This document shows positions 48,664-60,700 of a DNA stretch of 64,000 nucleotides, piece by piece. How positions within the stretch are numbered: the stretch's first letter is position 1; each line of letters starts with the position of its first letter. The notes under the pieces were generated by a model. It worked only from the letters and a program-made list of their open reading frames with translations. It was not told where the DNA came from and did no database searches. Source of the DNA: Bradysia coprophila (taxonomy: Eukaryota > Arthropoda > Insecta > Diptera > Sciaridae); contig NW_023503416.1 in assembly GCF_014529535.1 (NCBI RefSeq), forward strand, positions 62,001 through 126,000, written 5' to 3'. The translations under genes and the position numbers were made by a program.

Positions 48664-48808
48664 GCGGATCTGAATTTGTGTGTTAGCATTAGTTCATCAA
48701 TCATCTCGTCATTTGACAAAACATGTTCATTTCCACCAAAAATTGCTAATTTATTTCCACTGACAAATTAAAATAAAATTGAAAAACAAATTCGGAAAAC
48801 TCTGTGTA

Positions 48809-49571
48809 TCATTGCCGTGATATTGGTATGATCGACATCCAATCGCTATTCAAACTATATCTCACACCGTTCCAAGTAAAATGAGTCGGCGATTGATCAT
48901 CATCGGCGCCGAATTCAAAGTATTTACTGAATTCAATTGCTAATTTCGATCTGATCAAGCCAATCGACCTGGACCCATTGATCTCTGTGGGATGATAAAC
49001 ACGGCCTGATGTTGGCGACATAAATATTTTATCGGGTTCGAATGGAAACGTGAGTAAATCACCGGCATGGGCATAGGATAACAGTTGTCTCTGGTCTGAA
49101 ATAGTGACAAACAGACCAGTTAGTAAGTGAAATTCGTGATTAGGCTTTGAATGAATAAATTACCATCAGAAGCAGTCAATACATGAGTGTACACAATTGG
49201 TAAGTCATCACAGCAAATGTAGTTTCTCTCCCGGCCGCAAATGGACAAATACGGAAAATCTTCCTGATAGCGACCCGTTTCATTGGTCCGAAGTCTATGG
49301 AAAAAAAATTGCAAAAACTTTTTGTCCTTGAAGCATGACGTGAAGTTCTTCATTTTGGCATCATCTAAGAACAACTGATAAGAGAAGGTCAATAAAATAG
49401 GTAAATGTTCAAGTTTAGATCTCTACGAACCATTCCGTTATGGTCGATGTAGTAAAAATATTCGCGGATTTTGTTATCATGTTTCTGACCCTGTACGTAA
49501 CTGACAGGCCGGATAAAAATATTTTTATGGAATTGTAGATATTTTTGTACGGTTTTTCGTGCGACAAACAT
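48809..49571 (-). CDS. UPF0598 family protein (C8orf82 homologue)
   Basis: Three exons, 49431-49571, 49164-49374 and 48809-49095, all GT-AG with consistent phases, give about 212 residues. YVQGQKHDNKIREYFYYIDH followed by NGM, then LFLDDAKMKNFTSCFKDKKF and YLSICGRERNYICCDD are the conserved UPF0598 core. The last exon ends YSLNSDWMSIIPISRQ. The start is ATG at 49571; the following residues (FVARKTVQKYLQFHKNIFIR) are basic and could act as a mitochondrial targeting segment (inference). The biochemical function of the family is unknown. The gene is convergent with RBM18, with only 145 bp between stop codons, so the 3' UTRs may overlap. Upstream to 51173 is the divergent region shared with the MATH gene. 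Confidence 0.92.
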
Positions 49572-49940
49572 ATCTACTATCAAAATTATCTGGCGAATAA
49601 AGACAAATTCAATGCGATGTCAAACAAAAACGCATCTTGTTTATGTTGTTCACACAATATTTTGACAGTCCTATGTTTTGAAAGGGTTTGCAGAAAGACA
49701 TAGAACTTTACGAGATTGAATTGGCAAGATGTCGCCCATGTCAATATTTGAATTAAAGCTGCAAACATCAACTAATTCGATAGAATTGATTCGAACCGTT
49801 TGAGCCACAATATTCACATTCACATCAAATTCGAAGAAACGCGATGCGCACAATCACATTCATTTGCATGAATCATATGCACTCGAGTGTATATATAATT
49901 CTCTGTTTAATTCATATTCGCGAAATAACATCACACTTGC

Positions 49941-50059
49941 GGGTGACTGGTTAGCTCAAAGGAAAAGCTTACGACTCGAATTAACGTAGCGAAAAATACA
50001 TTGAAAAGATGCGGTCACCTTTTGCCGGGTTCGAATCCTGCGTCCCGTTAGTTTTTTTT
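49941..50059 (+). repeat. tRNA-related Pol III element, copy 4
   Basis: GGGTGACTGGTTAGCTCAAA (box A-like), later ATGCGGTCACC, then GCCGGGTTCGAATCCTGC (box B and T-arm) and a T-rich terminator from 50052. The start and the GGTCACC segment still pair over eight positions by one G-U pair (TG against CG), a compensatory change relative to copies 1 and 2. Confidence 0.7.
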
Positions 50060-50201
50060 ATTTTATTTTTTATTATTTTTATTGAACTTACATAGAGTTA
50101 CTGTGCACCTCTATGGCTGCATAAGAAATTTTCACCTTGAAAGCTCACGTAAATTGATTTGATTTCTAGAACGAAATAGAAATCAATTTCTATTTAAAGC
50201 A

Positions 50202-50341
50202 CGGAATTTTGAAAACCGACACATTTTCTGTTCATGTGTTTTACTTGAGTTTCTGATTTCTCCATATAAAAATACATGCAAAATTTACAAAAAAAAACAA
50301 TAAACCACAAAACAGAAAATGTGTCGGTTTTCAAAATTCCG
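50202..50341. repeat. Perfect 31-bp inverted repeat with 78-bp spacer
   Basis: The arm at 50202-50232 (starts CGGAATTTTGAAAACCGACA, ends TTTTCTGTT) has an exact reverse complement at 50311-50341. It is probably a small MITE or recently formed foldback. It lies between two tRNA-related elements of opposite orientation. Confidence 0.9.
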
Positions 50342-50504
50342 CGAGTGTAAGTAAAAGTATTGCGAACGTGACGTGTAAAAATCAACTAAGCCATGAAATC
50401 TATGGAAATCGATCGCTTAATGGATTTTTAATTTTATTCTTGAACTCGATTACAACGTTCAATAATATTTTCTCCTACCACTGAACTTACACTGATAAAA
50501 AACT

Positions 50505-50620
50505 AAAAAAAAAAAAAAACACGGGACTCGAACCCGACAAAAGGTGACTGCATGTTTTTCATGTATCTTTTCGCTACGATTACTAGTCTTCGTCGTTCAC
50601 ACTGAGCCAACGAGTCACCC
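50505..50620 (-). repeat. tRNA-related Pol III element, copy 5
   Basis: On the minus strand: GGGTGACTCGTTGGCTCAGT, later GCAGTCACC, then TCGGGTTCGAGTCCCGTG, which folds into a good T-arm, and a run of about 15 T. Seven of the eight bases of the 5'-to-internal pairing are kept. Confidence 0.7.
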
Positions 50621-51173
50621 GAAAAAGTCGGTTTTAATCGACAATATAAAGTAACAGTTCATAATAGAACAACCTGTGTGTGTATGTGTGTTACATGAAA
50701 GTGTTTGTATGTATCGTACACGTACGTATCGAGCGAATTGCATCTAGTTATTTAAAATGGAAGTTGTGCATTTTGTGATATGTAAAGAGATTTTGGCTTA
50801 AAAAAAACTTCGCCACTAGAAACATAAAAAAATACCAGAAAATCAATTTGAGTCTCAAGTCTCAGACTCAGAGACTGTATCTATGCTGTTACCATCTACT
50901 ATGACCTAATTATGTCAGCATTATGTTAGCAACCAATGACATAATTGTGGGATGTCATTGTTAGCAACAACAGTAGAAACTCTCATGAACCGCAGTAGTT
51001 TACCTCAATAAACCAGTTTTTGTTTTAGAACATAAGCGACATCTACAAATCTCTATATGCTTTTATACCGCTAGAAATTTGTTGTAACCGTTGTAACCCT
51101 AACCGCAAATTCATGCTACAAGAAGTTGACAAATTTGACAAAATTATGCTATGAACTCTAGCAGGAAAAGACA

Positions 51174-52166
51174 ATGAATCAAATGTGTGTGAATAATATT
51201 TACGCAAATAACAATTGCAACGGTTACGAGTGTTTCGCTTCAATCGATAATTATTCAAATTTATGTAAAAATATTGCGGTCGGTGAAAATGTAACGTCAA
51301 ATGAATTTGCGATGATTTTTCCCAACTCTGTTGGCGAATCAAAATGGAGGCTCGTATTTTATCCGAGGGGACAATACGTTGGCGAAAATGTTGGTGACAG
51401 CATTGGAATTTATTTGATTATGGTGTCCTGTGAACTGCAATCCAAAACACTGAAAGCTAATGTCGAATTTCAATTAAAATCGCAAACGGACGCCAGTGGA
51501 CCTGTAAAGAAAGTGGACACAATATTCAACTTTTCGATTCCTTCTAAACGCTGGATTGGTGAACCCAATTTCGTTCGGAAGAAATGGTTGAATGCGAAGC
51601 GTCGTGCTCAATTTTGTAGCGATGATTGTCTGGTCATTAGATGTCTGGTTGAAGAGACGGTGCTTGAAAGTTCTGTAGTAGCAGTGAAATTTCCGCTGGA
51701 ACAGACAACTACAAATGTAGCTGATGACACCAAAGGCAACGGGAATCAGATTCGGAAGCAAAATGGTGATTCAGAAGATCCATTGGAAAGGAAATGTACC
51801 ACGGAAGACAAGGCTGTAGACACTAAAAGCAAGATGAGTGAGATTCGTCTGCAAAATGGACATGCCTTTACAGATCGTAAAAATAACAATGATGCTGATT
51901 GGACCGTAGTTGGTGGCAAAAAAGGCAAGAACAATCAGTACGTGAATCAGCACAATACAAGATCTAACACCGATTTGTCGGAACCAAAGAGTTCGGTATT
52001 ATTCATTTGGTCCGGTAATATTTCGTTCAACAATTTTCTTTTTTTCCAATTTCAGACCAGATCCAAGGGAAACGGAAAACGAAATCTAAGAAAGGAGGAA
52101 GGGGAGCGAAACAAAAGAAGTAAATTTGACAGAATCGTCGATTTTCTTACGTCGTGCCGTGTATGA
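51174..52166 (+). CDS. MATH (TRAF-like) domain protein
   Basis: The frame is open for 330 codons. A likely 60-bp GT-AG intron (51996-52055, donor TCG followed by GTATTATTC, acceptor after TTTCCAATTTCAG) stays in frame, so removal gives about 310 residues. The region of residues 40-165 has the MATH pattern: NEFAMIFPNSVGESKWRLVF followed by YPRGQ, then GDSIGIYLIMVSCELQSKTL and WLNAKRRAQFCSDDCLVIRC. There is no BTB, RING or peptidase domain; the rest is a hydrophilic low-complexity tail ending in a basic cluster (KGNGKRNLRKEEGERNKRSK). MATH domains usually recognise peptide substrates of ubiquitin ligases, but lone MATH proteins have no common function. A possible AATAAA is near 52399. Confidence 0.78.
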   Translation: MNQMCVNNIYANNNCNGYECFASIDNYSNLCKNIAVGENVTSNEFAMIFPNSVGESKWRLVFYPRGQYVGENVGDSIGIYLIMVSCELQSKTLKANVEFQLKSQTDASGPVKKVDTIFNFSIPSKRWIGEPNFVRKKWLNAKRRAQFCSDDCLVIRCLVEETVLESSVVAVKFPLEQTTTNVADDTKGNGNQIRKQNGDSEDPLERKCTTEDKAVDTKSKMSEIRLQNGHAFTDRKNNNDADWTVVGGKKGKNNQYVNQHNTRSNTDLSEPKSSVLFIWSGNISFNNFLFFQFQTRSKGNGKRNLRKEEGERNKRSKFDRIVDFLTSCRV

Positions 52167-53535
52167 ACTGGGCATGGTTGTTTGAACACATCGTTTACCA
52201 TTATTTTGTAAGACGTCTCGGTTTCGTTTATCATTTATTTTCCTGCTGAACATCAAAATTAATTGAATTTTCTCGTTGCAATGAACTTCATATTTTCGAC
52301 GAGTTGTAGCAGTTCTATTAACATTAAGATTAACATGTGTATCCTGGTGATATTGATGGGTTTTAGTGTCTGTTTCAACAGCATTTATAAATGAAAAAAA
52401 TAAATTTTTTGCTTTACAAAAGAGTTGAGCTGTTTGAGAAGCCGAAGAAATTGGAAAATTAATTTATTGAGGAAGCGTGTGCAACATTATCAAACATTAT
52501 CATGCTGTGTAAAAGAGAAGTTCGAATAATCGCAATACGATCTGCTTCCAAATCTGTAATAAGTAAACAATAGCAAAATGTGCAGCAGTTTCGAATTGTT
52601 CCTCACCACATGATGATGATACTTCATATTCGTCAAAAGAATTCAATATCAAAATGGCTCCATCTAGATTGCACTCGACGACACGAGAAACGACGACTTT
52701 CTGAAGAAACGGCGAGTTCCTGGAAAAGAGGTGAGTAGTCAACGATTCTTCTTCACCTTTTCTTCAGGAAGACGTTATTTCCTCTTACCTTTTTAATATT
52801 TCCTTCTACAAAATGTAAAAAAACGGTGATTTCCTGAAGATTAGGTGAGTTCTTTCAGAACCCAGGCCTCGGTATCGAATTTGTGGCTCGGATGAGTTTT
52901 TATCGTTGGAAAGTCGGTGTCCGTTTAATGAACAAAATTATCGATTCTTCCTTGAATCCCACACAAAAATTATACTCGCTCCCAGCAGTGCTGTCTAAAA
53001 GAGGGCTGCTTTACTTACGATCCCTCGTACCTTCATCTCTTTCTCCGGTTGATTTAGACATCACAAATTTTTCAATTTTATCGGACCTGATTTTCAACAA
53101 AAGTTCATGGGTCACCTCGCACCAGGAGGGCATTTTCAGCCACGATTATGGACGTTTCGAGCAAGGCGTTCAAGAAGTTGCAACTTTGATTTAAGTAAGG
53201 AATTTTTTCTTTGAAAAACGAATTACAATTAAGATAAGGGTCCCAGTGGTTTTTATGCTCAAAACGTAATTTCTAAATTTATTGAGACGATTTTCGCCTT
53301 TCGAATTTTTCCGCGAAGTATAAAAGAATGTTCTAACAACACTATCTTCAAATAATTTTATTTTTATACCTTTTCTGCCATCAACTCGCTGGCATCTAAT
53401 GTCAGTGATAATAAATGTCAAAATGCTTGATATGATGTGTATAATTGTCAATGTTTCAAAATAACAGAACTAAAGACGGAATAGTCAAATTGTTTGTTTA
53501 ATTTATGGTAATCCCGATCCCCGATAATCCCGATA
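52167..53535. other. Intergenic between MATH and STK40-like genes; unassigned frames
   Basis: Two open frames could be remnants or unrecognised exons: 52500-52742 (minus; VVVSRVVECNLDGAILILNS and downstream SSCGEEQFETAAHF), with an AATAAA just beyond its stop on that strand, and 52883-53194 (plus; LMNKIIDSSLNPTQKLYSLP). Neither matches a family I know. Between them, 52740-52860 contains a repeated CTTCAGGAA...AGGTGAG-like unit. I would not call a gene without transcripts. Confidence 0.35.
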
Positions 53536-56283
53536 ATGTCGTCCATACCGGAAGTACCATCCAAACGAAAATCGTATTTCGATGACGAGTCCACGGATGT
53601 AAAACGAAACAAATTGGAAAGCAACTTTCCAATCCAATCGAATGCACCGTGTGAAGTAATTCAGTCGCCTCCAGCTGGAACAGCTGTGAATAGACGGGAG
53701 TTTCGGCGTGTGGGACCATATATTTTGGGCCCAAAACTGGGTCATAGTGCCGTCGAAAGCATTTCACAGTATTTGGCAAAGAAGGAAAATTCTGACGAAT
53801 TTGTACAAGTCAAGGTAAACTGCAGGAATCTCTGAATGCAGGTGTAGAGACAACTGTGACGGTTAATTAAATGTAAATTTTACAGATTCTGCATTTATTA
53901 AGTGGTGATACTAGTAGTAAAGCAGCTGTGATAAATGAAAGCCAAGCGAAGATGCTCCTTCATACTGAGTTCTCTTTGCTGTCGCTGCTGGAGAACGAAA
54001 GTGGAGTAATTAAACACCATGGAATGTTCAGTGTGAGTTTTCAGTTTCGTTGTATATGTTGCGTCACTCCAATGAACACTATCACAACCACTTTAAACAG
54101 GATATTGCCTATGAAGAAGAAAACCCAGACAACCCATCAGGTCCACGTTACACAGGAAAGCTTAAAAAACGATTGGTTTTTGTATTGGACTGTGTCACTT
54201 CCCATGAATATAAGTATGTTGGGTTTAAGCCAATGAATGAGAGATGAACGTTCTGTACATCTAGTACTTCCTTGTTGAATATAATGACAAAAATATGAAT
54301 ACAAAACATTTCTGATTTCTAGCCCAAAGTCTAGGGCGTTCACAAACCTTCAGCAGTACTTGGCAAAGGAAAAGAAGCTACCAGAAGCAAGTGCATTGCA
54401 AATATTTTACGAAATCATATCAGTGGTCGAGAATTTGCATAAGGTACAATGCGTCGAACTTTGCTCGTCATAGTCATTTCTAATAATCCATTGAAAACGT
54501 GCCCAGAGGAACATTATACATCGCGATCTGAAGCTGGGAAATATCGTACTGAATAAGACGTCCAACAAGATACTGATAACGAACTTTTGCCTTGGTAAAT
54601 ATTTGCTGAACGAAACTGATATGCTCTATGATCAACGTGGATCGCCAGCTTATATTTCGCCGGATGTACTAAGTGGTCCTCATCTCGGTAAACCGTCCGA
54701 TATTTGGGCACTGGGAGTTGTTCTCTTTATGATGTTATGTGGCCGATTTCCCTTCTACGAATCGACACCGCCGGCACTTTTTCGTAAAATACGGGCCGCC
54801 GATTATGTCATTCCTTCGTAAGTATAATTGCGATTGTACCAGCGAACCATGAACCATTTCACCAACGAAATGATCTATCCTCAGGGAAGCGGATATTTCC
54901 ACTGCAGCGCAGAGCTTAATTAAGAGTATACTGGTACTGCGTCCCGATCAACGCTTAACCGGTAAGACTGTTATAAAGATTTAAAAGACTAATGTTCATA
55001 GCCAATATTTCGATACCAGCTAAACAGGTGCGCGAACGGGTAGGAAATATTATATTTGGACAGCCTCAGGTCCGACAGTTAGATCAATTGGTGCCTACAC
55101 TTCCTACTGACGAACTTAAGAAGACGAATAATAAGCCTTCGGCTAACAGGGTAAGTTCGTTTATTTTACGGTACTCGGATTACCATAAATGATCAACGCA
55201 AACAAATTACAGCGTATCCCATCGGTAAGCGTACGATCCGACCAAGTAGTGCCGCATGTAGCTAATCAACAATCGACGAACCAGGGCTTAACGAAAAACT
55301 GTTCAGTGCCTTTAACACCCATATCACAAAGTTTCCTTCGTCCATCAACTCGACTGTCGCTGCAAAACAATCGAATGATTCGTCCAATGACCCAAAATGA
55401 AGTTGGACAGGTGCAATTTATCATTTTCAACAATTCAGCTAGAAACCGTAACGCCAACGGCACTAATGACTCATCGAATTGGCAAGCAACGATTCGCTTT
55501 CAAAATCACAATGGAGGTCCAAACTCCCAAGTAATGACGCAACAAATGCGAAACTTAACGTTGAGAAATCGTCAAGAATTGGGTCGGCGAGCATTGTCTT
55601 GGCACGATGTTGTTCGAAATGAATCAAGCAGTACACCACAACCGAACAACAGCACCAGCAACAGCGATGATAGCACCTCTTCACGTCGATCGAATGCGGA
55701 ACCGGAACGAGATTTATCAACTCAATCGCCGGCACCGTCATCAGCCGGAAGTCAACTCAGTGTGGACACCATCCAACCACTTCTAAATCTGTTCAATCGC
55801 ATGTTTTGCATGAGCGATGACGAGTCCCAAGCAGCTGCATTAAATTCAAATGACATACAAAACGCTCCGCCGCAGCTAGTTCCAAATGCATCAGCATCAT
55901 CGAGTCACCTTTCCATTCCGAACACCGAATCGCTTGAAAGAATTTTACAGGCCATCAACAACACGTTCATTCGTAGCCGGTCTCCGCAACCCCGTCAACC
56001 ATTTATCGAATTCGACGGAACGATAACTGAAGACTTGGCGACCAAAATCTGTACGTGGCTTATCACTAACTATCGTGAACATCGTGTGATTCAACGCGTG
56101 TTCAGCGGCAATACCGACGATGCAATTGGTAAAGTTCAAGCATTTTTGACTAGATGCGGCGTGGACACACTGACGATTGACGGTGTGGTTAAAATAAAAC
56201 GGGACCAGTCGTTTGAGTTACTGTTGGTGGCAGCATATTTGTTACAAGCATCCGGGTATACCCACAACTACTTATTTAGTTAG
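53536..56283 (+). CDS. STK40 (SgK495)-like pseudokinase with a long C-terminal extension
   Basis: Eight exons: 53536-53814, 53886-54032, 54101-54213, 54323-54443, 54507-54817, 54885-54961, 55002-55150 and 55213-56283. All use GT-AG with matching phases, giving about 755 residues. The kinase-like domain (about 55-350) matches STK40: GPYILGPKLGHSAVESISQY, KMLLHTEFSLLSLLENESGV, NIIHRDLKLGNIVLNK and RGSPAYISPDVLSGPHLGKP. The DFG position reads TNFCLG, as in STK40, so magnesium binding is probably lost and a scaffold role is likely. STK40 is known as an adaptor for the COP1 ubiquitin ligase. The last 400 residues, mostly in exon 8, are Asn-, Ser- and Gln-rich and about twice the vertebrate tail. 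They end in an ordered-looking segment (ITEDLATKICTWLITNYREH). Start ATG at 53536. Confidence 0.93.
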
Positions 56284-57783
56284 GATAAACTGTTTACTGT
56301 TTATGCAATCAAATTAAGACTTAACTTTGAGAATAAAAAGTTTTTTTAAAAGAGAATTTATAAAGGAAAACCGATTTTTTATGGGGGATCAATATCGCCG
56401 TCGATTTCCGTGGCTGGGTGGGTGCCATAACATGTTTTCTAATGTTTCAAATACTTTTCAAATCCGAGTTTTCAGAAAAATCAGGTCTGGTCAGGCTTTA
56501 TTATTGAGAAACTTGGAGAACTCCTTACTTCGAACGTTGTCGATCGATAAGTCTGGAGTCTCCCTGGCGCAGAATGCTTTCAATCTGAGCGTTCTGTTTG
56601 TTTTCGAACATTCTTGGTCGCCTTAACACACCTGAGGCTGAATGAGTTCTTTGTCGTTAGTTACCATTGGACCTATTGCGACCAGCTGGTCAACAGGATG
56701 TTCAATGTCTCTTCTCAGTTGTATGACGACATGATCACTAGGTATGCTTTTGCGACTCAATATTAGATCAATGGTACCATCAACCTTTGTTGGCCAATTT
56801 GGACTGTCTTCGCTGTGCCTTGGTGATGCTTGATTGATTGCAGAGACAATGATCTGCCTTTGGTCTTGATTTTCTCGATTTCAATGTTTCTACGTATTGT
56901 GACTCCTGACTCGCCTTAAGAGTTGATTTGGAGTAGTGAAATTTGTTCGTCTTGTCTTTCAATTCTATCGCTTGAATCAGTTTGATTAAATGTAACTTTA
57001 AGCAAAGTTGCAGTTATAAAGCTTTAGTGTAAACGGTTGACGTAATAAAGTAAATAAATAAAGAAGAACAAGTTCAGGTTCTTACTGGTCAGGTTCGCAA
57101 GCAGTCGATATGTTCCGAGCATTAAATGAAAACTGTTTAACAATGTTTAGATGAAAAATGTAAGTTTTATTTCAGGACTTTATACATGCACACTGTTTAA
57201 TATACTTATTATTGTAAGGCATTTTGATTTTCATTAAGAAGAATAAACGTTTTTGTCTGTCTGTTATAATTAATGTAAGGTATAGAAACTACATCTTCTT
57301 CTCTTTTTGACATCGATAATACTTTTGGAAGCATTGAATTGTATTTATAGTTACAAACAAATTAAAAGATTGCGAACAACATTATTTATAAGGAAAACGA
57401 AATGTTTGTGGTGAACATTTTCGTTTCAAAAATTGAATTATTTATTGCTTTTCATTTCATTTATATAAATTGGAATCAAAATCGAAACAATTGATCTACA
57501 GGCAACTTTTTTTTTTTAATAAATGCACCGCTTATCACGTTTTAACTTTTTTTTTGCAAATAATTAAACAACAAAATGGAATACATCAGTCACAAAAAAA
57601 AAGAAATTTAGACAAAAATTGCAAACGCGAATATTTGAAAAATAATACAGAAAAACCAAATACTTATTAATTGCAGCGCGATACATCGTATAGTAATAAT
57701 TAATTATAGTGTATGCATTTTAATGAACAACCTTAATTCCTTGTTTCGGTAAATATACCTCGCGTGTGTCTTGCAGTGAGAAT
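56284..57783. other. Convergent intergenic region of STK40-like gene and RhoGDI, with repeat remnants
   Basis: On the minus strand, about 56830-56640 reads brokenly as GTIDLILSRKSIPSDHVVIQ, which loosely recalls the end of a LINE endonuclease domain (IDL and SDH motifs). With stops in all frames it can only be a relic. ACCTGA-type words at 56483-56500 and 57072-57105, followed by TCCGAGC at 57114, suggest a decayed member of the MITE family seen at 48080. No gene is supported. Confidence 0.35.
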
Positions 57784-60700
57784 TTACCAATCTTTCTTTA
57801 TTTCAAAGGACCAGTCCCATTTGAGATGTTCGTTTTTGTCATCGTCCGTAAACAATGATGTAACGGAATACGAACCTCGAGCCATCATACCTGTTAAAAG
57901 GAAATTATTCGTTAACCAAAATTCCTAAATTCCCTGGTTCTGAAGAAAGCACATTTGGAGGGTGTCGGGGAATCTCGCACACGCGATCATAGTATGCGTC
58001 CTTTTACGACATGTAACGAAAAGTCATGACTGTGCGAGATTCACCACTTAGAGGTGAATCTCGCACACCATGAATTTGTGTGGTGTGCGAGATTACCCTA
58101 CCCCATTTGGAGCGAGAACTGAGCTGATCTTTAAATGCACTATGTCGTTCCAAGAAACAAAATGACGATGTGGAAAGGGACCTTCGGCAAGTGGCTAGTT
58201 ACTTATGTATTGTAATGTGTTGATTTTAGACAATTTCACGAGCAGTAGCCCGAACCGAGTGAGCGAATGTTCCTAAGATTAATCGTACGAGACAGACACG
58301 TAATACAACTTTTCTTGCAAGGGAAAGAAATAATTACAAGAACAATTCCAAAATTCCCTTACTTGCAGCAAACAAGGCATGAAGTAGTCATGCTTCATGT
58401 GTCGAAAACCGTACTTTTCATGTGTAAAGCACCACTTTAGACGCCCTCGGCATGTAACAAATATTATGCACCTGTGTACAAATGTTTATTTTGACGAGTT
58501 GGTGATTGTAATCCTAAGCTGAGAGCGAGGATCATAATCCAGATCGTCAAAATAAACATTTGGATATAAATGCATATCAAACTAGCACTCCGAGCTGATA
58601 CGTAATGCTGGTCTTATCCCAAATTAGACTTATAAAATCGATTACATAACTGGTGATAAAAATGAAGTCTCGTTTTCGTGTGTATAAAAAAGGATAGCAA
58701 ATGGATAAAAAGTTGACAAGAAGAATTTTCGTGTGCGTTTTATTGATCCGAGGCTAAGCCGAGGACAATTAACACATGTAAGCCAAACTTTTCATTTTTA
58801 TCCGGATTTTTGTATTGGATTTCACATGCTTTTGAAACCTAAACCAATTTTCTTGTTTTCCCTAGCCGCGTAATGGGTCACTTGCAACCCTGTAGAGAAC
58901 AAAAGTAGGCAAACTTCTTTAAAAAAAGTTTCCAATGCCTCTAATCAAGTCGATAAAATACCACTTTTCAACCCTACAATCTCCGGCGCACCTATATGGT
59001 CACAATGGTCAACTGAAAAATTTAAATTTTTCTGTTTGGAACTGTAGTAACTTACAGTCACGTAATTGAACCCTACGGGGAATTCATAAATTATTTTTTG
59101 TATGACCCATTAAAAAGTTACTGAAGTTTATTGTTCGAATATCATTAATGTTAGTTGCCACGAGTTACTCTACAAATGGAAAATTTCCGGGAAATAGCCC
59201 ACCCACATTGATAGTTGTGTTGAGAGCGTTTCATATGCTAATGTTTTACCGTAATTTAGTTAATCGTTTTGATTGTATAGAAATAAGACATTACACATGC
59301 ACATATATACACAGTCACTCCTAGTTTCCAACTAGAATTAACGGTAATGGCATAAATATAAGCTTCAAGTTATTATTCGCCCACCCACCCACATTGATTT
59401 GTATTGAAGCACTGAGCGTAATTTAATGTTAAATGGAATAAAACAAAAAACTTTTTCGTTTACATTTTCCCGGTGCGGTGACATTTTCTTTTCGGTCGGA
59501 CGAAAGAGCACGGCTTTCTCATTAATGTTTAATGAGAATGCATTATCGATTCAGAGAACCGCTAACCACCGTCTTTTTAGTTTGTTGTTGATATAGGGGA
59601 AAACATAAAATATTTCTGTGTAAGGAACAATCGTCGTTACAATCAGTATATGTATGGGGAAGGAATCGTAAGATCCGGCCATACCACTCCAAATAATTCG
59701 TTTCACAACTTCACATGAGCACAGCATTACGATATGCACAACACGTACGTAGTGAAGTGTATGATAACGTCGATATCGCATGTGAATAGCATGAAATGGA
59801 ATACGATTGTTCGATGTTTTAATTCCACGGATGTAGCAACGAAGTAATTTGTCGGCGACCATATCAACCAATTCATTTAAAATCAATTATTTTCTGTATC
59901 ATACCACGGTTGTACAGCTGAATGTAAAACCCAGTCAGCACAACTAAACTTGTTCGATGTGACGTTCTTCTCAATATATCTAAATCTATATGTTACAAGC
60001 TGGAATCAACAGACCTAGGTTGTTGTGGCCGAAACAGGGTCACTGTCCGGATGTATTGGCTTCTAAGGAAGCAAAACAGGGCTATGAGCTATTTAATGTT
60101 TGTTCTGTGAAGCTGTGCACATCTGGATGTGGCAAGATATCTTTCCCGACTGTTGGCAGTCAAATTTTACCTCCACAGCTCATAATCGAAAAAGCGTGAG
60201 AAACGTCCTGCTGGCGTAGTTTTTGGTGAACACTTAATGTACCCGTTTATTTCAGATGTGTTATCTGGGTAAGTAGATGATACCGACCCGACGATTAGTA
60301 TGAAAACAAACAAGAAGTGAATGTTTATTCGAGGAATCCATCATTCGTGTCAAAAGTGGCATATTGAGTTCAAAATTATTTATTTTGCGAAATTCAAATT
60401 GGCCTCTACGTAATAATATTCTTTGGGAAAATGAAACAACGAATTAAATTGCAACCATATGGCAATGGCATATCATCAGACAGACAAGTGACGACATGGA
60501 ATTTTAGATTGAAAACGAATGTATTGCGATTTCGTGACTATTTTATTTTACACATTTTCACACAATGAATAATTGAACATAAAATTTGGATTGTATTCGG
60601 TTTTACATTGCGAATAAATTGGACGTAGACTAGCCAATTCAGCGGGCTATTAGTAATCTTCCGTTTCGCCTGTCTCATAGTCACAAACTTTGTAGATGTC

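Larger units (their letters stand above)
49572..51173. other. Divergent intergenic region between UPF0598 and MATH genes
   Basis: Contains promoters for both neighbours, two tRNA-related elements (49941-50059 and 50505-50620) on opposite strands, and between them a perfect 31-bp inverted repeat (50202-50341). No protein-coding exon is recognised. Confidence 0.55.

Noticed and set aside
51174-52166. Single-exon reading of the MATH gene
   Set aside because: The 60-bp segment 51996-52055 has strong donor and acceptor signals and an unlikely Phe-rich translation, so an in-frame intron is preferred; both remain possible.
56640-56830. A LINE endonuclease gene
   Set aside because: Only weak IDL and SDH-like words survive, with stops in every frame; too little to name a family.
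59551-59886. 111-codon minus-strand frame in the RhoGDI intron
   Set aside because: Composition is that of random AT-rich sequence; no domain or splice context.
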